A DNA stretch of 63,219 bases from Paenibacillus alginolyticus DSM 5050 = NBRC 15375 (GCF_000422905.1 NZ_AUGY01000048.1:1-63219), one strand, 5' to 3'; shown: positions 33,134 through 42,626, numbered from the stretch's first letter. The notes: generated by a model from the letters alone, not told the origin. Numbers and translations: made by a program.

Positions 33134-34492
33134 CTAACCGAAGAACGTGCCATAAAGCAGATATGCATTTAAGCCTGCAATGATGATTGCCACTACCCAT
33201 GAAAGCAATGATAACCATTTCGGCGCGACAAACTCGCCCATTTTCTTTTTATCGGATGTAAACATGACGAGTGGAATGACTGCGAACGAGAGCTGTAGGG
33301 AAAGAATGACCTGACTCAAGATTAACAATTCTCCGGTTCCTTTTTCTCCGGTTATCGCAATCACCAGGATGGCCGGGATAATGGCGATAAGGCGGGTAAT
33401 TAATCGTCTTAGCCATGGCTTCAACCGAATGTTTAAAAATCCTTCCATAACGATTTGACCGGCAAGCGTCCCCGTCAGCGTTGAGTTTTGCCCGGAGGCG
33501 AGCAGCGCTATCGCGAAAAGCACACTGGCTATACTCGTTCCAAGCAGTGGATTCAGCAGTTGATAAGCGTCCTGGATCTCGGCTACATCCGTGTGTCCGG
33601 TAGTATGAAAGGCGGCTGCAGACAGGATTAGAATTGCCGCATTGACAAACAGCGCGAGCATTAATGCGACGGTGGAGTCGATGGTAGCAAATTTGATCGC
33701 AGACCGTTTGCCTAAAGAGGTTTCTTCATATCTTCTTGTTTGTACGATGGAAGAGTGCAGATAAAGATTGTGCGGCATAACGGTTGCGCCGAGAATACCT
33801 AACGCGATGTAGAGCATTTCAGGATTTTTGACGATCTCGGCGCTGGGCACAAATCCGCCGAATATTCCGCCAATATCGGGCTTCGAAAGAAACATTTCGA
33901 TGCCGAAGCAGATAAAGATGGTCGCAATCAAAGAAATCACAATGGCTTCGATATAACGAAATCCTTTATTTTGCAGCAGGAGTACGAGAATGACATCCAT
34001 AGAGGTAATTAAAACCCCTGCTATGAGAGGCAACCCAAATAACAAGTTTAACGCAATGGCGGAACCAATTACTTCCGCCAGGTCGCACGCCGCAATCGCC
34101 AGCTCGCAGAGAACCCACAGTCCGAAATTGACGGGCTTGCTGTAATGATCGCGGCATGCTTGCGCCAGATCTCTTCCGGTAGCAATGCCGAGCCGGGCTG
34201 TCAGCGACTGAAGCAATATCGCCATTAAATTGGAAATGAGGACAACAGAGAGCAATGTATAGTTAAACAACGCGCCTCCGGCCAAATCAGTCGCCCAGTT
34301 GCCCGGGTCCATATAACCTACGGCCACCAAATATCCCGGTCCGACAAAGGCCAGAAGCCTCCGCAGAAAACTTCCCTTTTTCGGGACAGATAATGTTTTG
34401 TACACCTCCGGCAAACTTGGTTCCGTTCTTTTCCTCCGCCATCCCGAGAGGGGGATGGAAGATTCTGTTTCCTGTTGAACTGCAGGTTCCAT
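33134..34492 (-). CDS. mntH: NRAMP-family Mn(II) transporter
   Basis: 452 residues with eleven helices. The metal-binding motif D-P-G-N in YMDPGNWATDLAGGA near residue 62 and the M-P-H-N motif in GATVMPHNLYLHSS near 238 define the NRAMP family. It imports Mn(II), and possibly Fe(II), with protons. ATG 34492 follows GAAGGGTGAAG. Two identical MntR-like boxes upstream (34522 and 34633) indicate repression by manganese. It stands next to the remains of an ABC metal importer, so it may be the surviving uptake route. Confidence 0.95.
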   Translation of the reverse strand: MEPAVQQETESSIPLSGWRRKRTEPSLPEVYKTLSVPKKGSFLRRLLAFVGPGYLVAVGYMDPGNWATDLAGGALFNYTLLSVVLISNLMAILLQSLTARLGIATGRDLAQACRDHYSKPVNFGLWVLCELAIAACDLAEVIGSAIALNLLFGLPLIAGVLITSMDVILVLLLQNKGFRYIEAIVISLIATIFICFGIEMFLSKPDIGGIFGGFVPSAEIVKNPEMLYIALGILGATVMPHNLYLHSSIVQTRRYEETSLGKRSAIKFATIDSTVALMLALFVNAAILILSAAAFHTTGHTDVAEIQDAYQLLNPLLGTSIASVLFAIALLASGQNSTLTGTLAGQIVMEGFLNIRLKPWLRRLITRLIAIIPAILVIAITGEKGTGELLILSQVILSLQLSFAVIPLVMFTSDKKKMGEFVAPKWLSLLSWVVAIIIAGLNAYLLYGTFFG

Positions 34493-34521
34493 TCTTCACC
34501 CTTCTTTCCTTTGAACAATAG

Positions 34522-34542
34522 TTTTTACCTAAGGCAAAATTT
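34522..34542 (-). promoter_or_regulatory. MntR-like box 1
   Basis: TTTTGCCTTAGGTAAAAA on the minus strand, close to the MntR/DtxR-type consensus. Thirty bases upstream of the mntH start. Confidence 0.65.
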
Positions 34543-34632
34543 AAATTAAAAAAATATGGATGTTTAGAAATATGTATGGCCTTGGTAAATATATTATTAT
34601 CCTACACCAAAAGAATTGCCTGTACAACAAAA

Positions 34633-34653
34633 TTTTTACCTAAGGCAAAATTT
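34633..34653. promoter_or_regulatory. MntR-like box 2
   Basis: The same 21 bases as box 1, repeated without change 111 bases away. It lies between mntH and the divergent metal-efflux ATPase and could act on either. Confidence 0.62.
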
Positions 34654-34679
34654 ATTCTTTACTTTTCCATTTTTCTTTA

Positions 34680-34694
34680 TTAGAATAATTATTG
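34680..34694 (+). promoter_or_regulatory. PerR/Fur-like 7-1-7 box
   Basis: TTAGAAT-A-ATTATTG resembles TTATAAT-N-ATTATAA with three mismatches. In B. subtilis, PerR and Fur control a P1B-4 iron efflux ATPase; the same may hold here. Confidence 0.3.
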
Positions 34695-34731
34695 TAAAGT
34701 TGCATTAGGTCAAATTAATTGAATCAATCAA

Positions 34732-34785
34732 AAACGAGATCCTTCTCGTTTTGCATGCTGCTCCCTAAACGGAGCAGCATGTGTC
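34732..34785 (+). promoter_or_regulatory. Two leader hairpins ahead of the metal-efflux ATPase
   Basis: AACGAG/CTCGTT and then GCATGCTGCTCC/GGAGCAGCATG with a short loop and a few T. The second looks like a terminator inside the leader, so attenuation is possible. Confidence 0.4.
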
Positions 34786-34804
34786 ATTTTAAGGGTATTA
34801 AAAA

Positions 34805-34819
34805 TGCAAATCATTCTCA
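34805..34819 (+). promoter_or_regulatory. Fur-like box before the metal-efflux ATPase
   Basis: TGCAAAT-C-ATTCTCA, read on the other strand TGAGAAT-G-ATTTGCA, is a fair match to TGATAAT-N-ATTATCA. It lies 20 bases before the start codon. Confidence 0.35.
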
Positions 34820-34840
34820 ATTGAAAGGGAGAGAGTCTTC

Positions 34841-36790
34841 ATGAAAACTTCTTCAATCGGCAGTGCAGAAGGTCTGGTGAAAGATCAAATTCATTCAACT
34901 AATGCTTCAACCGACAAGAAAAAGATATTTGAATGGATCAAAAAGTTTGGCGAGGGCATCGCCGCTTTAGCAAGCGGTGTTCTGATCATTCTCGCCTGGG
35001 AGCTAGGACATGTTTCTCATGCATGGTCTGTGGTTATTTACTTCCTCTCTTTTGCAGTGGGCGGATTTGTCAAGGCGAAGGAAGGATTGCATACACTCAT
35101 CACAGAACGGGATCTCGACGTTAATTTGCTTATGATTGTTGCAGCCATTGGTGCTGCCAGCATCGGTTACTGGACAGAAGGAGCCATGCTGATTTTCATT
35201 TTTTCATTAAGCGGCGCATTGGAAAGTTATACGATGGAGCGCAGTCACCGGGATATATCATCACTTATGGATTTGAAGCCAGAGACAGCCACACGGTATC
35301 AAGACGGCTTAGAATCCATTGTTTCCATTGAACAATTAGAGGTGGGAGACATTGTTTTAGTAAAACCAGGTGAACGGATACCTGCTGATGGCACCGTAAA
35401 AGAAGGAACATCCGCCGTCAATCAGGCATCCATAACGGGGGAATCTATTCCGATTGATAAAGTGGCCGGAGACGATGTGTTCGCAGGAACGTTAAACGGG
35501 CAAGGTGCATTATTCATTGAAGTTACTGAGCCCAGCGAATCTACCTTATTTTCCAAGATCATCCGTTTAGTCCAAGAAGCACAGAGCGAGAAGCCGGCTT
35601 CGCAAATGTTTATCGAGCGTTTCGAACGCATTTACGCGAGAAGCATTATCATGGCAACCCTTCTGCTTATTGCCGTGCCACCTTTTCTTTTCGATTGGAC
35701 GTGGAAACAGACGCTATATAAAGCGATGGTTTTTCTCGTCGTAGCTTCTCCGTGTGCATTGGTTGCATCGATTATGCCGGCTATGCTATCCGCTATTTCG
35801 AACAGTGCGAGAAAAGGGCTGCTTTTTAAGGGAGGGGCACATCTTGAAAATCTCGCTCGGATTAAACTCGTTGCCTTTGATAAGACAGGAACGTTGACGA
35901 ATGGCCGTCCTTTGGTCACGGATCTTGTTGCATTCCAAGGATATAAGGCGACAGAAATGCTGCAAGCAGCGGCTTCTATTGAGAGCTTGTCTGAACATCC
36001 GATTGCCAGATCCATCGTGCAAAAAGCAACTGAGCAAGGACTATCGTTTGAACGACCGACTGACTTTCAGGCTCTTACAGGATGGGGCGTCCAAGCGGAG
36101 TGGATGGGTCAAACTTGGAAAATTGGCAAGCCGACTCTGCTCGGACATGATATGTTGACTGAGGAACTACAATCTGTTGTCGACCGGTTGGAACATCAAG
36201 GAAAAACCGTAACGATCATTCATAATTCAGAAGATGTGGTTGGCGTTATCGCACTGCAAGACAGTATTCGCACACAGGCGAAACAAGCCATCGCAGAGTT
36301 AAAAAACCTCGGTATCGAAGTCGCAATGCTGACTGGCGATCAGAATGGCACTGCCCGGTCGATAGCTCAAGATGCTGGGATTTCATTGGTATATTCTGAA
36401 TTGCTGCCTGAAGATAAGGTAAGCTGTATGAAAGACTTGAAGCGGAACTATGGCCATGTAGCTATGGTAGGTGATGGCGTTAATGATACACCAGCTTTGG
36501 CAGCGGCGACAGTTGGCATCGCAATGGGCGTATCGGGCAGCGATGCTGCCCTTGAAACAGCAGATCTTGTCCTTATGAATGACGGAATTGAAAACATCGC
36601 TGCGGCGATTGCGCTTGGAAAACGAACGAATTCGATCGTGAAACAAAATATCATATTTTCCGTTTCGGTAATTGCCTGTTTAATTGCGTTGAATTTTATT
36701 TCGGGTATCTCCCTGCCGCTAGGGGTGGTTGGACATGAAGGAAGCACCATTCTCGTCATATTGAACGGGCTACGGTTATTACGCGGATAA
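34841..36790 (+). CDS. P1B-4 type heavy-metal efflux ATPase (PfeT/CzcP-like)
   Basis: 649 residues without an N-terminal HMA domain. The ion-path motif is SPC (VVASPCALVAS near residue 305), not CPC, and the last helices carry H-E-G-S-T in VVGHEGSTILVILN; both define the P1B-4 group that exports Fe(II), Co(II) or Zn(II). Phosphorylation motif DKTGTLTNG, SEHPIARSI and GDGVNDTPALAAATVG are intact. B. subtilis PfeT, the iron exporter, is the closest type I recall. The adjacent MntR- and Fur-like boxes fit iron or manganese stress control. ATG 34841 follows GAAAGGGAGAG. Confidence 0.9.
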   Translation: MKTSSIGSAEGLVKDQIHSTNASTDKKKIFEWIKKFGEGIAALASGVLIILAWELGHVSHAWSVVIYFLSFAVGGFVKAKEGLHTLITERDLDVNLLMIVAAIGAASIGYWTEGAMLIFIFSLSGALESYTMERSHRDISSLMDLKPETATRYQDGLESIVSIEQLEVGDIVLVKPGERIPADGTVKEGTSAVNQASITGESIPIDKVAGDDVFAGTLNGQGALFIEVTEPSESTLFSKIIRLVQEAQSEKPASQMFIERFERIYARSIIMATLLLIAVPPFLFDWTWKQTLYKAMVFLVVASPCALVASIMPAMLSAISNSARKGLLFKGGAHLENLARIKLVAFDKTGTLTNGRPLVTDLVAFQGYKATEMLQAAASIESLSEHPIARSIVQKATEQGLSFERPTDFQALTGWGVQAEWMGQTWKIGKPTLLGHDMLTEELQSVVDRLEHQGKTVTIIHNSEDVVGVIALQDSIRTQAKQAIAELKNLGIEVAMLTGDQNGTARSIAQDAGISLVYSELLPEDKVSCMKDLKRNYGHVAMVGDGVNDTPALAAATVGIAMGVSGSDAALETADLVLMNDGIENIAAAIALGKRTNSIVKQNIIFSVSVIACLIALNFISGISLPLGVVGHEGSTILVILNGLRLLRG

Positions 36791-36808
36791 GGGATTGAAT
36801 GAACCAGG

Positions 36809-36855
36809 AAAGTTAACATACAGGTGCGTGATATTTGGGTATGTTAACTTTTTTT
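36809..36855 (+). terminator. Terminator behind the efflux ATPase, reaching into the DMT gene end
   Basis: AAAGTTAACATAC and GTATGTTAACTTT with a T run of seven, 18 bases past the ATPase stop. Its right arm overlaps the 3' end of the convergent gene at 36844. Confidence 0.85.
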
Positions 36856-37197
36856 GGTTATTGCCACTACAAAACCGATGAGGACAATCCCTAAACCGAT
36901 TCCTGTTTTCCATGTCGGAACTTCTCTTAAAAAAAAGTATCCCATGATCAATGAAATCAAGATTTCCATTCCTTTTGCCGCGGCTAAAACATAACTGAGG
37001 TTTCCTATGACTTTTAATCCGAACTTCACTCCATAACCGATACATGTATTGGCAACCAGAAATAAAGGAAGCATCAAAAGCTGAAACTTGAGCGTCGTCC
37101 AAAAGTGAGGATCGATGTGTTTACTTTGATAAGAAAAAATGAAATTGACGATGAATAAGCCTCCAAATACGAGACTGGTGCTGTAAAGGTAGTACAT
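36844..37197 (-). CDS. Small four-helix DMT-superfamily transporter
   Basis: 117 residues with about four membrane helices (YLYSTSLVFGGLFIVNFIF, QLLMLPLFLVANTCIGYGV, LSYVLAAAKGMEILISLIMGYFFL, GIGLGIVLIGFVVAIT). Size and the helix-3/4 pattern (GMEILISLIMGYFFLREVPTWKTGIG) are those of half-size EamA/SMR-like transporters that work as dimers. The substrate is unknown. It is convergent with the metal ATPase. Confidence 0.75.
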   Translation of the reverse strand: MYYLYSTSLVFGGLFIVNFIFSYQSKHIDPHFWTTLKFQLLMLPLFLVANTCIGYGVKFGLKVIGNLSYVLAAAKGMEILISLIMGYFFLREVPTWKTGIGLGIVLIGFVVAITKKS

Positions 37198-37780
37198 GTC
37201 ATCCCCCCTGATTCATACTGGCATATTGGCATGTGACTAATGTTTCCTTAAGCCAAGTTTTTTATATAGGAGCATCTCAGGAAATTAATGTTAAGGAGTG
37301 TGAGGCTAATGAACGAACCGGAGTTTCAAGCGTCACCAAGATGATTCAGAATAAGATAGAACAGCAATATAAGAAAGGTAAAAAAAGTCGAAAACCAAGA
37401 TCAATTCATAATATGTGATCAGTTTAATGCCGGGACGCAAAAAGGGAAGAAGTATTGAAATATAAGCTGGCTGAGTTGAAAATTGATTTAGCAGGAAAAG
37501 AATTTCATGTAGCAAAATAGCATCATAACGGCGATTTTACAATTGTAAACGAGGATTGAGTCCCATTAAAGAACTTTATTTTCTTGTTGCTTCATAATGT
37601 TTTGATTGGTAGTCAGCATATTAAAAAACTTAATTATTATCCGTCTTTACATTGAACATCTAGAAACCGCGCCAAATCAACATTCCATGAAAGATCTTTA
37701 TTTTCCCAGGTCAAGAACTAAAAAATGAAAAAAGAACCAAGAGCTCCATAAAGCCGCTTGGTTCTTAGTTAAACAATCCA
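37198..37780. other. Gene-poor stretch with decayed coding-like sequence
   Basis: No intact gene seen. From about 37336 to 37520 short frames in changing registers read MIQNKIEQQYKKGK, VENQDQFIICDQFNAG and LKYKLAELKIDLAGKEFHVAK, each ended by stops; they may be one small protein broken by frameshifts. AAGGAGTGTGAGG before an ATG at 37309 looks like a remaining ribosome site. Confidence 0.35.
37732..37766 (-). terminator. Terminator behind the GbsR-type gene
   Basis: AAGAACCAAG and CTTGGTTCTT with additional inner pairing, 15 bases past the stop in the direction of the minus-strand gene. Confidence 0.7.
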
Positions 37781-38329
37781 TTACGTTGAAGAAGGGTCCT
37801 TGAAATATTCCCCTCGCTTCAGGGCATCGACAAACTGCTGAAGCCATTCGTAATAGGTATGCCCATGCCGAAGTTTATATAAATCTTGAAGAGCAAGATT
37901 GCGTTCCTGGTCTGTTATATGCTCGTCTAGAATCAATTCTGTCAATTCAGGAAGAGCTTTATTAATGGCTTCTGTCATGACATTGATTTCACGCTGAAGC
38001 TTGAGCGTGAAGAAGTTTTGAAACGCAAGGAAAAAATCAACCTCCGCGGCATACAGTTCTTTTCGCTCCTGCTTTTCCTCTAGCTTTTTTACCATTTGGG
38101 ATTCTACCAATGATCTAACCGCATAGCTCATGTTGCTTTTACTCATATTCATTCGAATTTTCATCTCATCGAGAGTCATCGGCCGATTTTCAAAGAACAT
38201 AATCCCGTATAATTGACCGGATGAATGAGTGGCTCCGTACAAATCCATCGTTTCTGCAATAGCATCAATGATGTCTTGTCTGATACGCACCCGTTGTTCT
38301 GATGCTTGATTTTCTTCTTTTTGAGACAT
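37781..38329 (-). CDS. GbsR/MarR-family transcriptional regulator
   Basis: 182 residues, the usual length of GbsR-type regulators. A winged helix with GQLYGIMFFENRPMTLDEMKIRMNMSKSNMSYAVRSL and a dimerising C-terminal part ending YYEWLQQFVDALKRGEYF. GbsR, OpcR and OpuAR respond to choline and control osmoprotectant genes; related proteins stand beside aminophosphonate transporters. It is divergent from the ABC operon at 38679 and most likely represses it through the palindrome at 38502. Confidence 0.88.
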   Translation of the reverse strand: MSQKEENQASEQRVRIRQDIIDAIAETMDLYGATHSSGQLYGIMFFENRPMTLDEMKIRMNMSKSNMSYAVRSLVESQMVKKLEEKQERKELYAAEVDFFLAFQNFFTLKLQREINVMTEAINKALPELTELILDEHITDQERNLALQDLYKLRHGHTYYEWLQQFVDALKRGEYFKDPSST

Positions 38330-38477
38330 TAGTTTTCACTTCCCTTTTCCTGATCGACTGATAGATTCAATAGATTTTGTTTGTAGTACATATATTATAG
38401 CAAAAAAACACACTTGAGATAGATAAGGAAAATGTTTTTGTGCATTTACACAATCTTAATGTTGAGTTAACGCTCGG

Positions 38478-38521
38478 TTGACACAAGAAAAGCATTCTTA
38501 TTGTACAATAAAAATTGTACA
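38478..38521 (+). promoter_or_regulatory. Promoter of the phosphonate-type operon with an overlapping operator
   Basis: TTGACA at 38478-38483 is a perfect -35. The -10 region is covered by TGTACAAT-AAAA-ATTGTACA (38502-38521), an inverted repeat with eight-base arms. A GbsR-type protein bound here would block the promoter. Confidence 0.6.
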
Positions 38522-38678
38522 TATTGGTCATGTAGAAATATATGGTAATAAAATCTCATTAATTCAAATTTTTTTGAACATCCAGAGATTTGCTTTTCTG
38601 CTTGATTAATTCGTACAATCCATAACAATCGAAGTAGAATCATCTCAAAACTATGATATCAGGAAAAGGGGATTAACA

Positions 38679-39773
38679 ATGAAAACGAAATGGAAATCAC
38701 TTGGGTCTATGTTACTTATTACTGGTTTATTGGCAGGATGCGGTACAGCAAATCCGGCAAGCACTGCTCCAAACAGCAGCCAACCGAGTCCGGCAGCAAC
38801 AGCGGCTACAAACAAACCGGCAGAAATCACGGTATATTCCGCAATGGAAGATGAACAAATTAAAACCTATCTTACTTCATTTAAGTCTCAATATCCTTCA
38901 ATTAAAGTGAATATTGTTCGTGATTCGACAGGGATCATGACAGCCAAGTTAATTGCAGAGAAAGAAAATCCTCAAGCCGACGTCATCTGGGGATTGGCCG
39001 CAACAAGCTTGCTCGTTATGGATGATCAAAAAATGCTTGAGCCGTATGCGCCTAAAGGTGTCGAAAAGGTACTCCCTGAATTTAAAGATAAATCGAGTAT
39101 TCCAAAATGGGTCGGTATTGATATCTGGGAGACAGCCATCATTGTAAACAAGGTGGAGATGGAAAAACGTCACTTGGCCATTCCCCAATCGTACGAGGAT
39201 TTAGGCAAGCCTGAATACAAAGGATTAATTGCTATGCCGAATCCTGCATCCTCAGGAACAGGATACTTGACTGTTAATGCACTTCTCCAATTGTACGGTA
39301 AGGATAAAGCTTGGACTTTTATGGATAAATTGCATGATAACATGATGATTTATACCCAATCCGGATCCAAACCGGCGAAAATGGCAGCTTCAGGAGAAGC
39401 TCCGATTGGTATCTCATATGGATACAGCGGCATCCAGGAGAAGAAGAAAGGATCCCCGGTTGAAGTCATTTTTCCTAAAGAAGGATCAGGCTGGGATATG
39501 GAAGCAAATGCATTAGTGAGTAAGAAAGACATTAAGCCGGAATCGAAATTGTTCTTGGATTGGGCAATTAGCGCGGAGCCGATGAAGGAATACAATAAAA
39601 ATTACGCTATCTTAAGTATTAAACAAGATGGAAACATCATTCCGGATGGTTACAGTAAAGATCCGGTATCGCAATTGAGCAAGTTAGATTTGTACCAAGC
39701 TGCGAGAGACCGTGAATCCGTGCTGGCAGATTGGACAAAGAAATACGATTCCAAGTCAGAGCCGAAAAAATAA
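38679..39773 (+). CDS. 2-aminoethylphosphonate-like ABC substrate-binding lipoprotein
   Basis: 364 residues with lipoprotein signal LLITGLLAGCGTA and a linker rich in alanine, serine and proline. The mature protein is of the AfuA/PhnS2 type (ITVYSAMEDEQIKTYLTSFKSQYP, KENPQADVIWGLAATSLLVM, MPNPASSGTGYLTVNALLQLYG, PIGISYGYSG). Such proteins bind 2-aminoethylphosphonate, ferric iron or related anions; the two-part permease and HAD partner point to an organophosphonate or another phosphorylated amine. It is the first gene of its operon, and a hairpin after it may lower expression of the rest. Confidence 0.85.
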   Translation: MKTKWKSLGSMLLITGLLAGCGTANPASTAPNSSQPSPAATAATNKPAEITVYSAMEDEQIKTYLTSFKSQYPSIKVNIVRDSTGIMTAKLIAEKENPQADVIWGLAATSLLVMDDQKMLEPYAPKGVEKVLPEFKDKSSIPKWVGIDIWETAIIVNKVEMEKRHLAIPQSYEDLGKPEYKGLIAMPNPASSGTGYLTVNALLQLYGKDKAWTFMDKLHDNMMIYTQSGSKPAKMAASGEAPIGISYGYSGIQEKKKGSPVEVIFPKEGSGWDMEANALVSKKDIKPESKLFLDWAISAEPMKEYNKNYAILSIKQDGNIIPDGYSKDPVSQLSKLDLYQAARDRESVLADWTKKYDSKSEPKK

Positions 39774-39788
39774 AGGTTGGATTACTAC

Positions 39789-39811
39789 GGGATGCCGATG
39801 TTTGGCATCCC
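39789..39811 (+). terminator. Hairpin between binding protein and ATPase genes
   Basis: GGGATGCC and GGCATCCC around a short loop, followed by TCCCATTTT. Probably a partial terminator or message-stabilising structure inside the operon. Confidence 0.5.
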
Positions 39812-39863
39812 TCCCATTTTCGGGGATTTATTTGGGTAATTTAGTGAAAAAGGAGCATTTGTT

Positions 39864-40898
39864 ATGAAGCCAGGGTATTTATCGCTTCGCAACCTTTCCA
39901 AGCAATTTGGGAAGCAAACTGCGCTGCAGGACATAAATTTAGATATTTATCAACATGAATTCATCTGTTTGTTGGGGCCAAGCGGATGCGGCAAAACAAC
40001 ATTGCTGCGTATCCTTGCAGGTCTGGAAAAAACGGATGGGGGCCATTTGACCATTGGGGGCAAAAATATCACCTCTGTACCGGCTGGAAAACGGAACTTC
40101 GGCATGATGTTTCAATCGTATGCTCTATTTCCAAATCTATCGGTTTCCGAGAATATTGCGTACGGACTTCGCAATCGGTTAACCAAATCCCAAATCGAAA
40201 ATCGCGTGGACGAGCTGCTAGGATTAGTGGAGTTAGAGGAACAACGCCATAAAGTACCCTCACAATTATCGGGAGGCCAACAGCAGCGGGTAGCTCTTGC
40301 CCGAGCGCTCGCATTTTCACCGGATTGTTTGTTGCTGGATGAGCCATTATCCGCACTCGACGCTAAGGTTCGCATCAAGCTGCGACGTGAAATCTGCCGT
40401 CTGCACAGGCAATTTGGGATGACGACAATTATGGTGACGCACGATCAGGAGGAAGCTTTAACGATGGCTGATCGCATAGTCGTTATGAACCAATCGCGAA
40501 TCGTTCAAATCGGCACCCCGAATGAAGTGTATGAACGTCCGAATAGTCCCTTTGTTGCCGATTTTATCGGTGCAGTTAGCTTTATCGAAACGGATAACGG
40601 AAAACAAGGGAACCCTATACTAGCTATCCGTCCAGAACATGTTCAATTGGTTCGGGAAGGTCATGAGAAAGGCAGACAAGGAATCGTACGTGAAATTGAA
40701 TATCGAGGGACACATTACCGCATGGTTCTAGAATTATTGGATCATCTGGATTCTCCGCTTATGCAATTCCTTACCGTTGATCTGCAGGCGCAGGCTATGG
40801 GGACTTTTAACATCAAACTAAATCAAAAGGTAACATTCAACTTGCCGCCTGAACACGTCATTCGGTTTGATACGGTATCCGATATTGCAGTTGGGTGA
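39864..40898 (+). CDS. ABC transporter ATPase of the phosphonate-type importer
   Basis: 344 residues. Walker A GPSGCGKTT near residue 36, signature LSGGQQQRVALARALAF, Walker B CLLLDEPLSALDAKVR, switch histidine in VTHDQEEA, and a C-terminal TOBE-like regulatory part (GNPILAIRPEHVQL). This is the PotA/FbpC/PhnT type that drives iron, polyamine or aminophosphonate importers. ATG follows AAAAGGAGC. The permease gene starts 13 bases later. Confidence 0.92.
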   Translation: MKPGYLSLRNLSKQFGKQTALQDINLDIYQHEFICLLGPSGCGKTTLLRILAGLEKTDGGHLTIGGKNITSVPAGKRNFGMMFQSYALFPNLSVSENIAYGLRNRLTKSQIENRVDELLGLVELEEQRHKVPSQLSGGQQQRVALARALAFSPDCLLLDEPLSALDAKVRIKLRREICRLHRQFGMTTIMVTHDQEEALTMADRIVVMNQSRIVQIGTPNEVYERPNSPFVADFIGAVSFIETDNGKQGNPILAIRPEHVQLVREGHEKGRQGIVREIEYRGTHYRMVLELLDHLDSPLMQFLTVDLQAQAMGTFNIKLNQKVTFNLPPEHVIRFDTVSDIAVG

Positions 40899-40911
40899 GG
40901 AGGTGAATGAC

Positions 40912-42606
40912 ATGGATACATGGTTAAAACGAATACGACCGAATACTAACAATTGGAGTCAAAACAGTTTCATTCTAATAATGATACTCGCCTTAATTTT
41001 TACGATCCTATTGCCGCTTGGAGAGCTCTTGATCAAAGCAGTTAGCAATCGAGATGGAAATTTTATTGGATTCGCTAATTTTGCTAAATATTTTTCTACA
41101 CCGACGCTAGTAACTTCATTATTGAATTCAATTAGGGTCTCAATAATTACGACCGTAGTCTCTGTGACACTCGGATTCGGATTTGCTTATGCGCTTGAGA
41201 GAAGCGGAATCCGAGGGAAATGGTTTTTCCGTTCCGTAGCTCTTCTTCCGCTTTTTGCTCCTTCGATGCTGCATGGATTAGCATTAATCTATTTGTTTGG
41301 CAATCAAGGACTTATTTCAACGGGGTTCTTCGGTCTGCTGCCTGAATTTCGAATCGAGCTTTACGGGCAGATCGGGATCGTTCTATCCGAAATATTATAT
41401 ACCTTTCCTCAAGCATTTCTCATCCTCTCGGTAGCTTTTGCGAGTTCGGATTATCGATTATATGAAGCAGCAGAGACGCTTGGAGCGTCAAAATGGCGTA
41501 CTTTTTGGACAGTAACCGTACCAGGCTCCAAGTTTGCGCTCATTAGCTCTATTTTTGTTTGTTTTGTCCTGACGTTTACTGACTTTGGAGCACCTAAGGT
41601 TGTAGGCGGACAATTCAATGTTCTTGCAACTGATTTGTTCAAACAAGTGATTGGTCAACAGAATATGCAAATGGGGGCCGCCGTCGGTGTGCTGATGTTA
41701 ATTCCAGCTGTGCTTTCGTTTGTCATAGACCGAATTTCAGAGCGGAAGCAGAGCGGGTGGCTTAGCGCGAAATCAATGCCATATCGAATTGAAGCAAACA
41801 AGCTGCGCGACGCCCTATTATTCCTGCTTTGTTCGGTTATATCAGCTGCTATTCTAAGCATTATTCTTGTGGCACTCTTTGGATCGATAGTGAGAGTGTG
41901 GCCTTATAACTTACAGATCTCTTTTTCCCATTACGATGGTTTTCTTGATGGAGCGGGACCGTTTGTGAATAGTTTGATCATTTCAACTGGTGTTGCGCTG
42001 ATTGGCGGTGTAGTGACATTCCTATTTGCCTATCTCATTGAAAAATCTCGCGGTTATGCATTATTACGCAATGCGGCTTATTTCTTGTCGATGCTGCCGC
42101 TTGCATTGCCGGGATTGGTGCTAGGTCTCATCTATGTATTCTTCTTTAACAATCCGAACCAACCCTTACATGGGCTGTATGGGACCATCTGGATTATGAT
42201 TATTTGTAATATTGTACATTTTTATTCAGTTTCATTTTTAACGATGACCTCGGCGCTTAAAAAGCTGGATAGCGAGTTCGAGGCCGCCTCAGAAACGATG
42301 AATGTACCCTGGTATAGGACACTTGTCAGAGTTACGCTGCCCATGTCATTACCGAGTATTTTGGAGATTTGTATGTATTATTTTATCAACAGTATGGTGA
42401 CGGTGTCGGCAATCATCTTCTTGTATGCGCCAGACCTGAAACCGGCTGCCATAGCGATTGTTAACATGGAGGACTCAGGTGGTACCGCTCAGGCGGCAGC
42501 CATGTCGCTGCTAATCATACTAGCTAACCTGATTATGCGAACAGTTGTCATGTTGGCGTCCGGAAGCTTTATTGGTAAGGAAAGACAGTTAGTTTCACCT
42601 ATATGA
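40912..42606 (+). CDS. Fused two-domain ABC permease of the phosphonate-type importer
   Basis: 564 residues and about twelve helices, made of two BPD_transp_1 halves. Each half holds an EAA loop that contacts the ATPase: YEAAETLGASKWRTFWTVTVPGS near residue 185 and FEAASETMNVPWYRTLVRVTLPMS near 460. Such fused permeases occur in ferric iron and 2-aminoethylphosphonate importers. I begin it at ATG 40912 directly behind GAGGAGGTGA. Its stop overlaps an ATG of the next frame, though the HAD gene probably starts at 42627. Confidence 0.9.
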   Translation: MDTWLKRIRPNTNNWSQNSFILIMILALIFTILLPLGELLIKAVSNRDGNFIGFANFAKYFSTPTLVTSLLNSIRVSIITTVVSVTLGFGFAYALERSGIRGKWFFRSVALLPLFAPSMLHGLALIYLFGNQGLISTGFFGLLPEFRIELYGQIGIVLSEILYTFPQAFLILSVAFASSDYRLYEAAETLGASKWRTFWTVTVPGSKFALISSIFVCFVLTFTDFGAPKVVGGQFNVLATDLFKQVIGQQNMQMGAAVGVLMLIPAVLSFVIDRISERKQSGWLSAKSMPYRIEANKLRDALLFLLCSVISAAILSIILVALFGSIVRVWPYNLQISFSHYDGFLDGAGPFVNSLIISTGVALIGGVVTFLFAYLIEKSRGYALLRNAAYFLSMLPLALPGLVLGLIYVFFFNNPNQPLHGLYGTIWIMIICNIVHFYSVSFLTMTSALKKLDSEFEAASETMNVPWYRTLVRVTLPMSLPSILEICMYYFINSMVTVSAIIFLYAPDLKPAAIAIVNMEDSGGTAQAAAMSLLIILANLIMRTVVMLASGSFIGKERQLVSPI

Positions 42607-42626
42607 GGATCTCAGGAGCGATTGGA

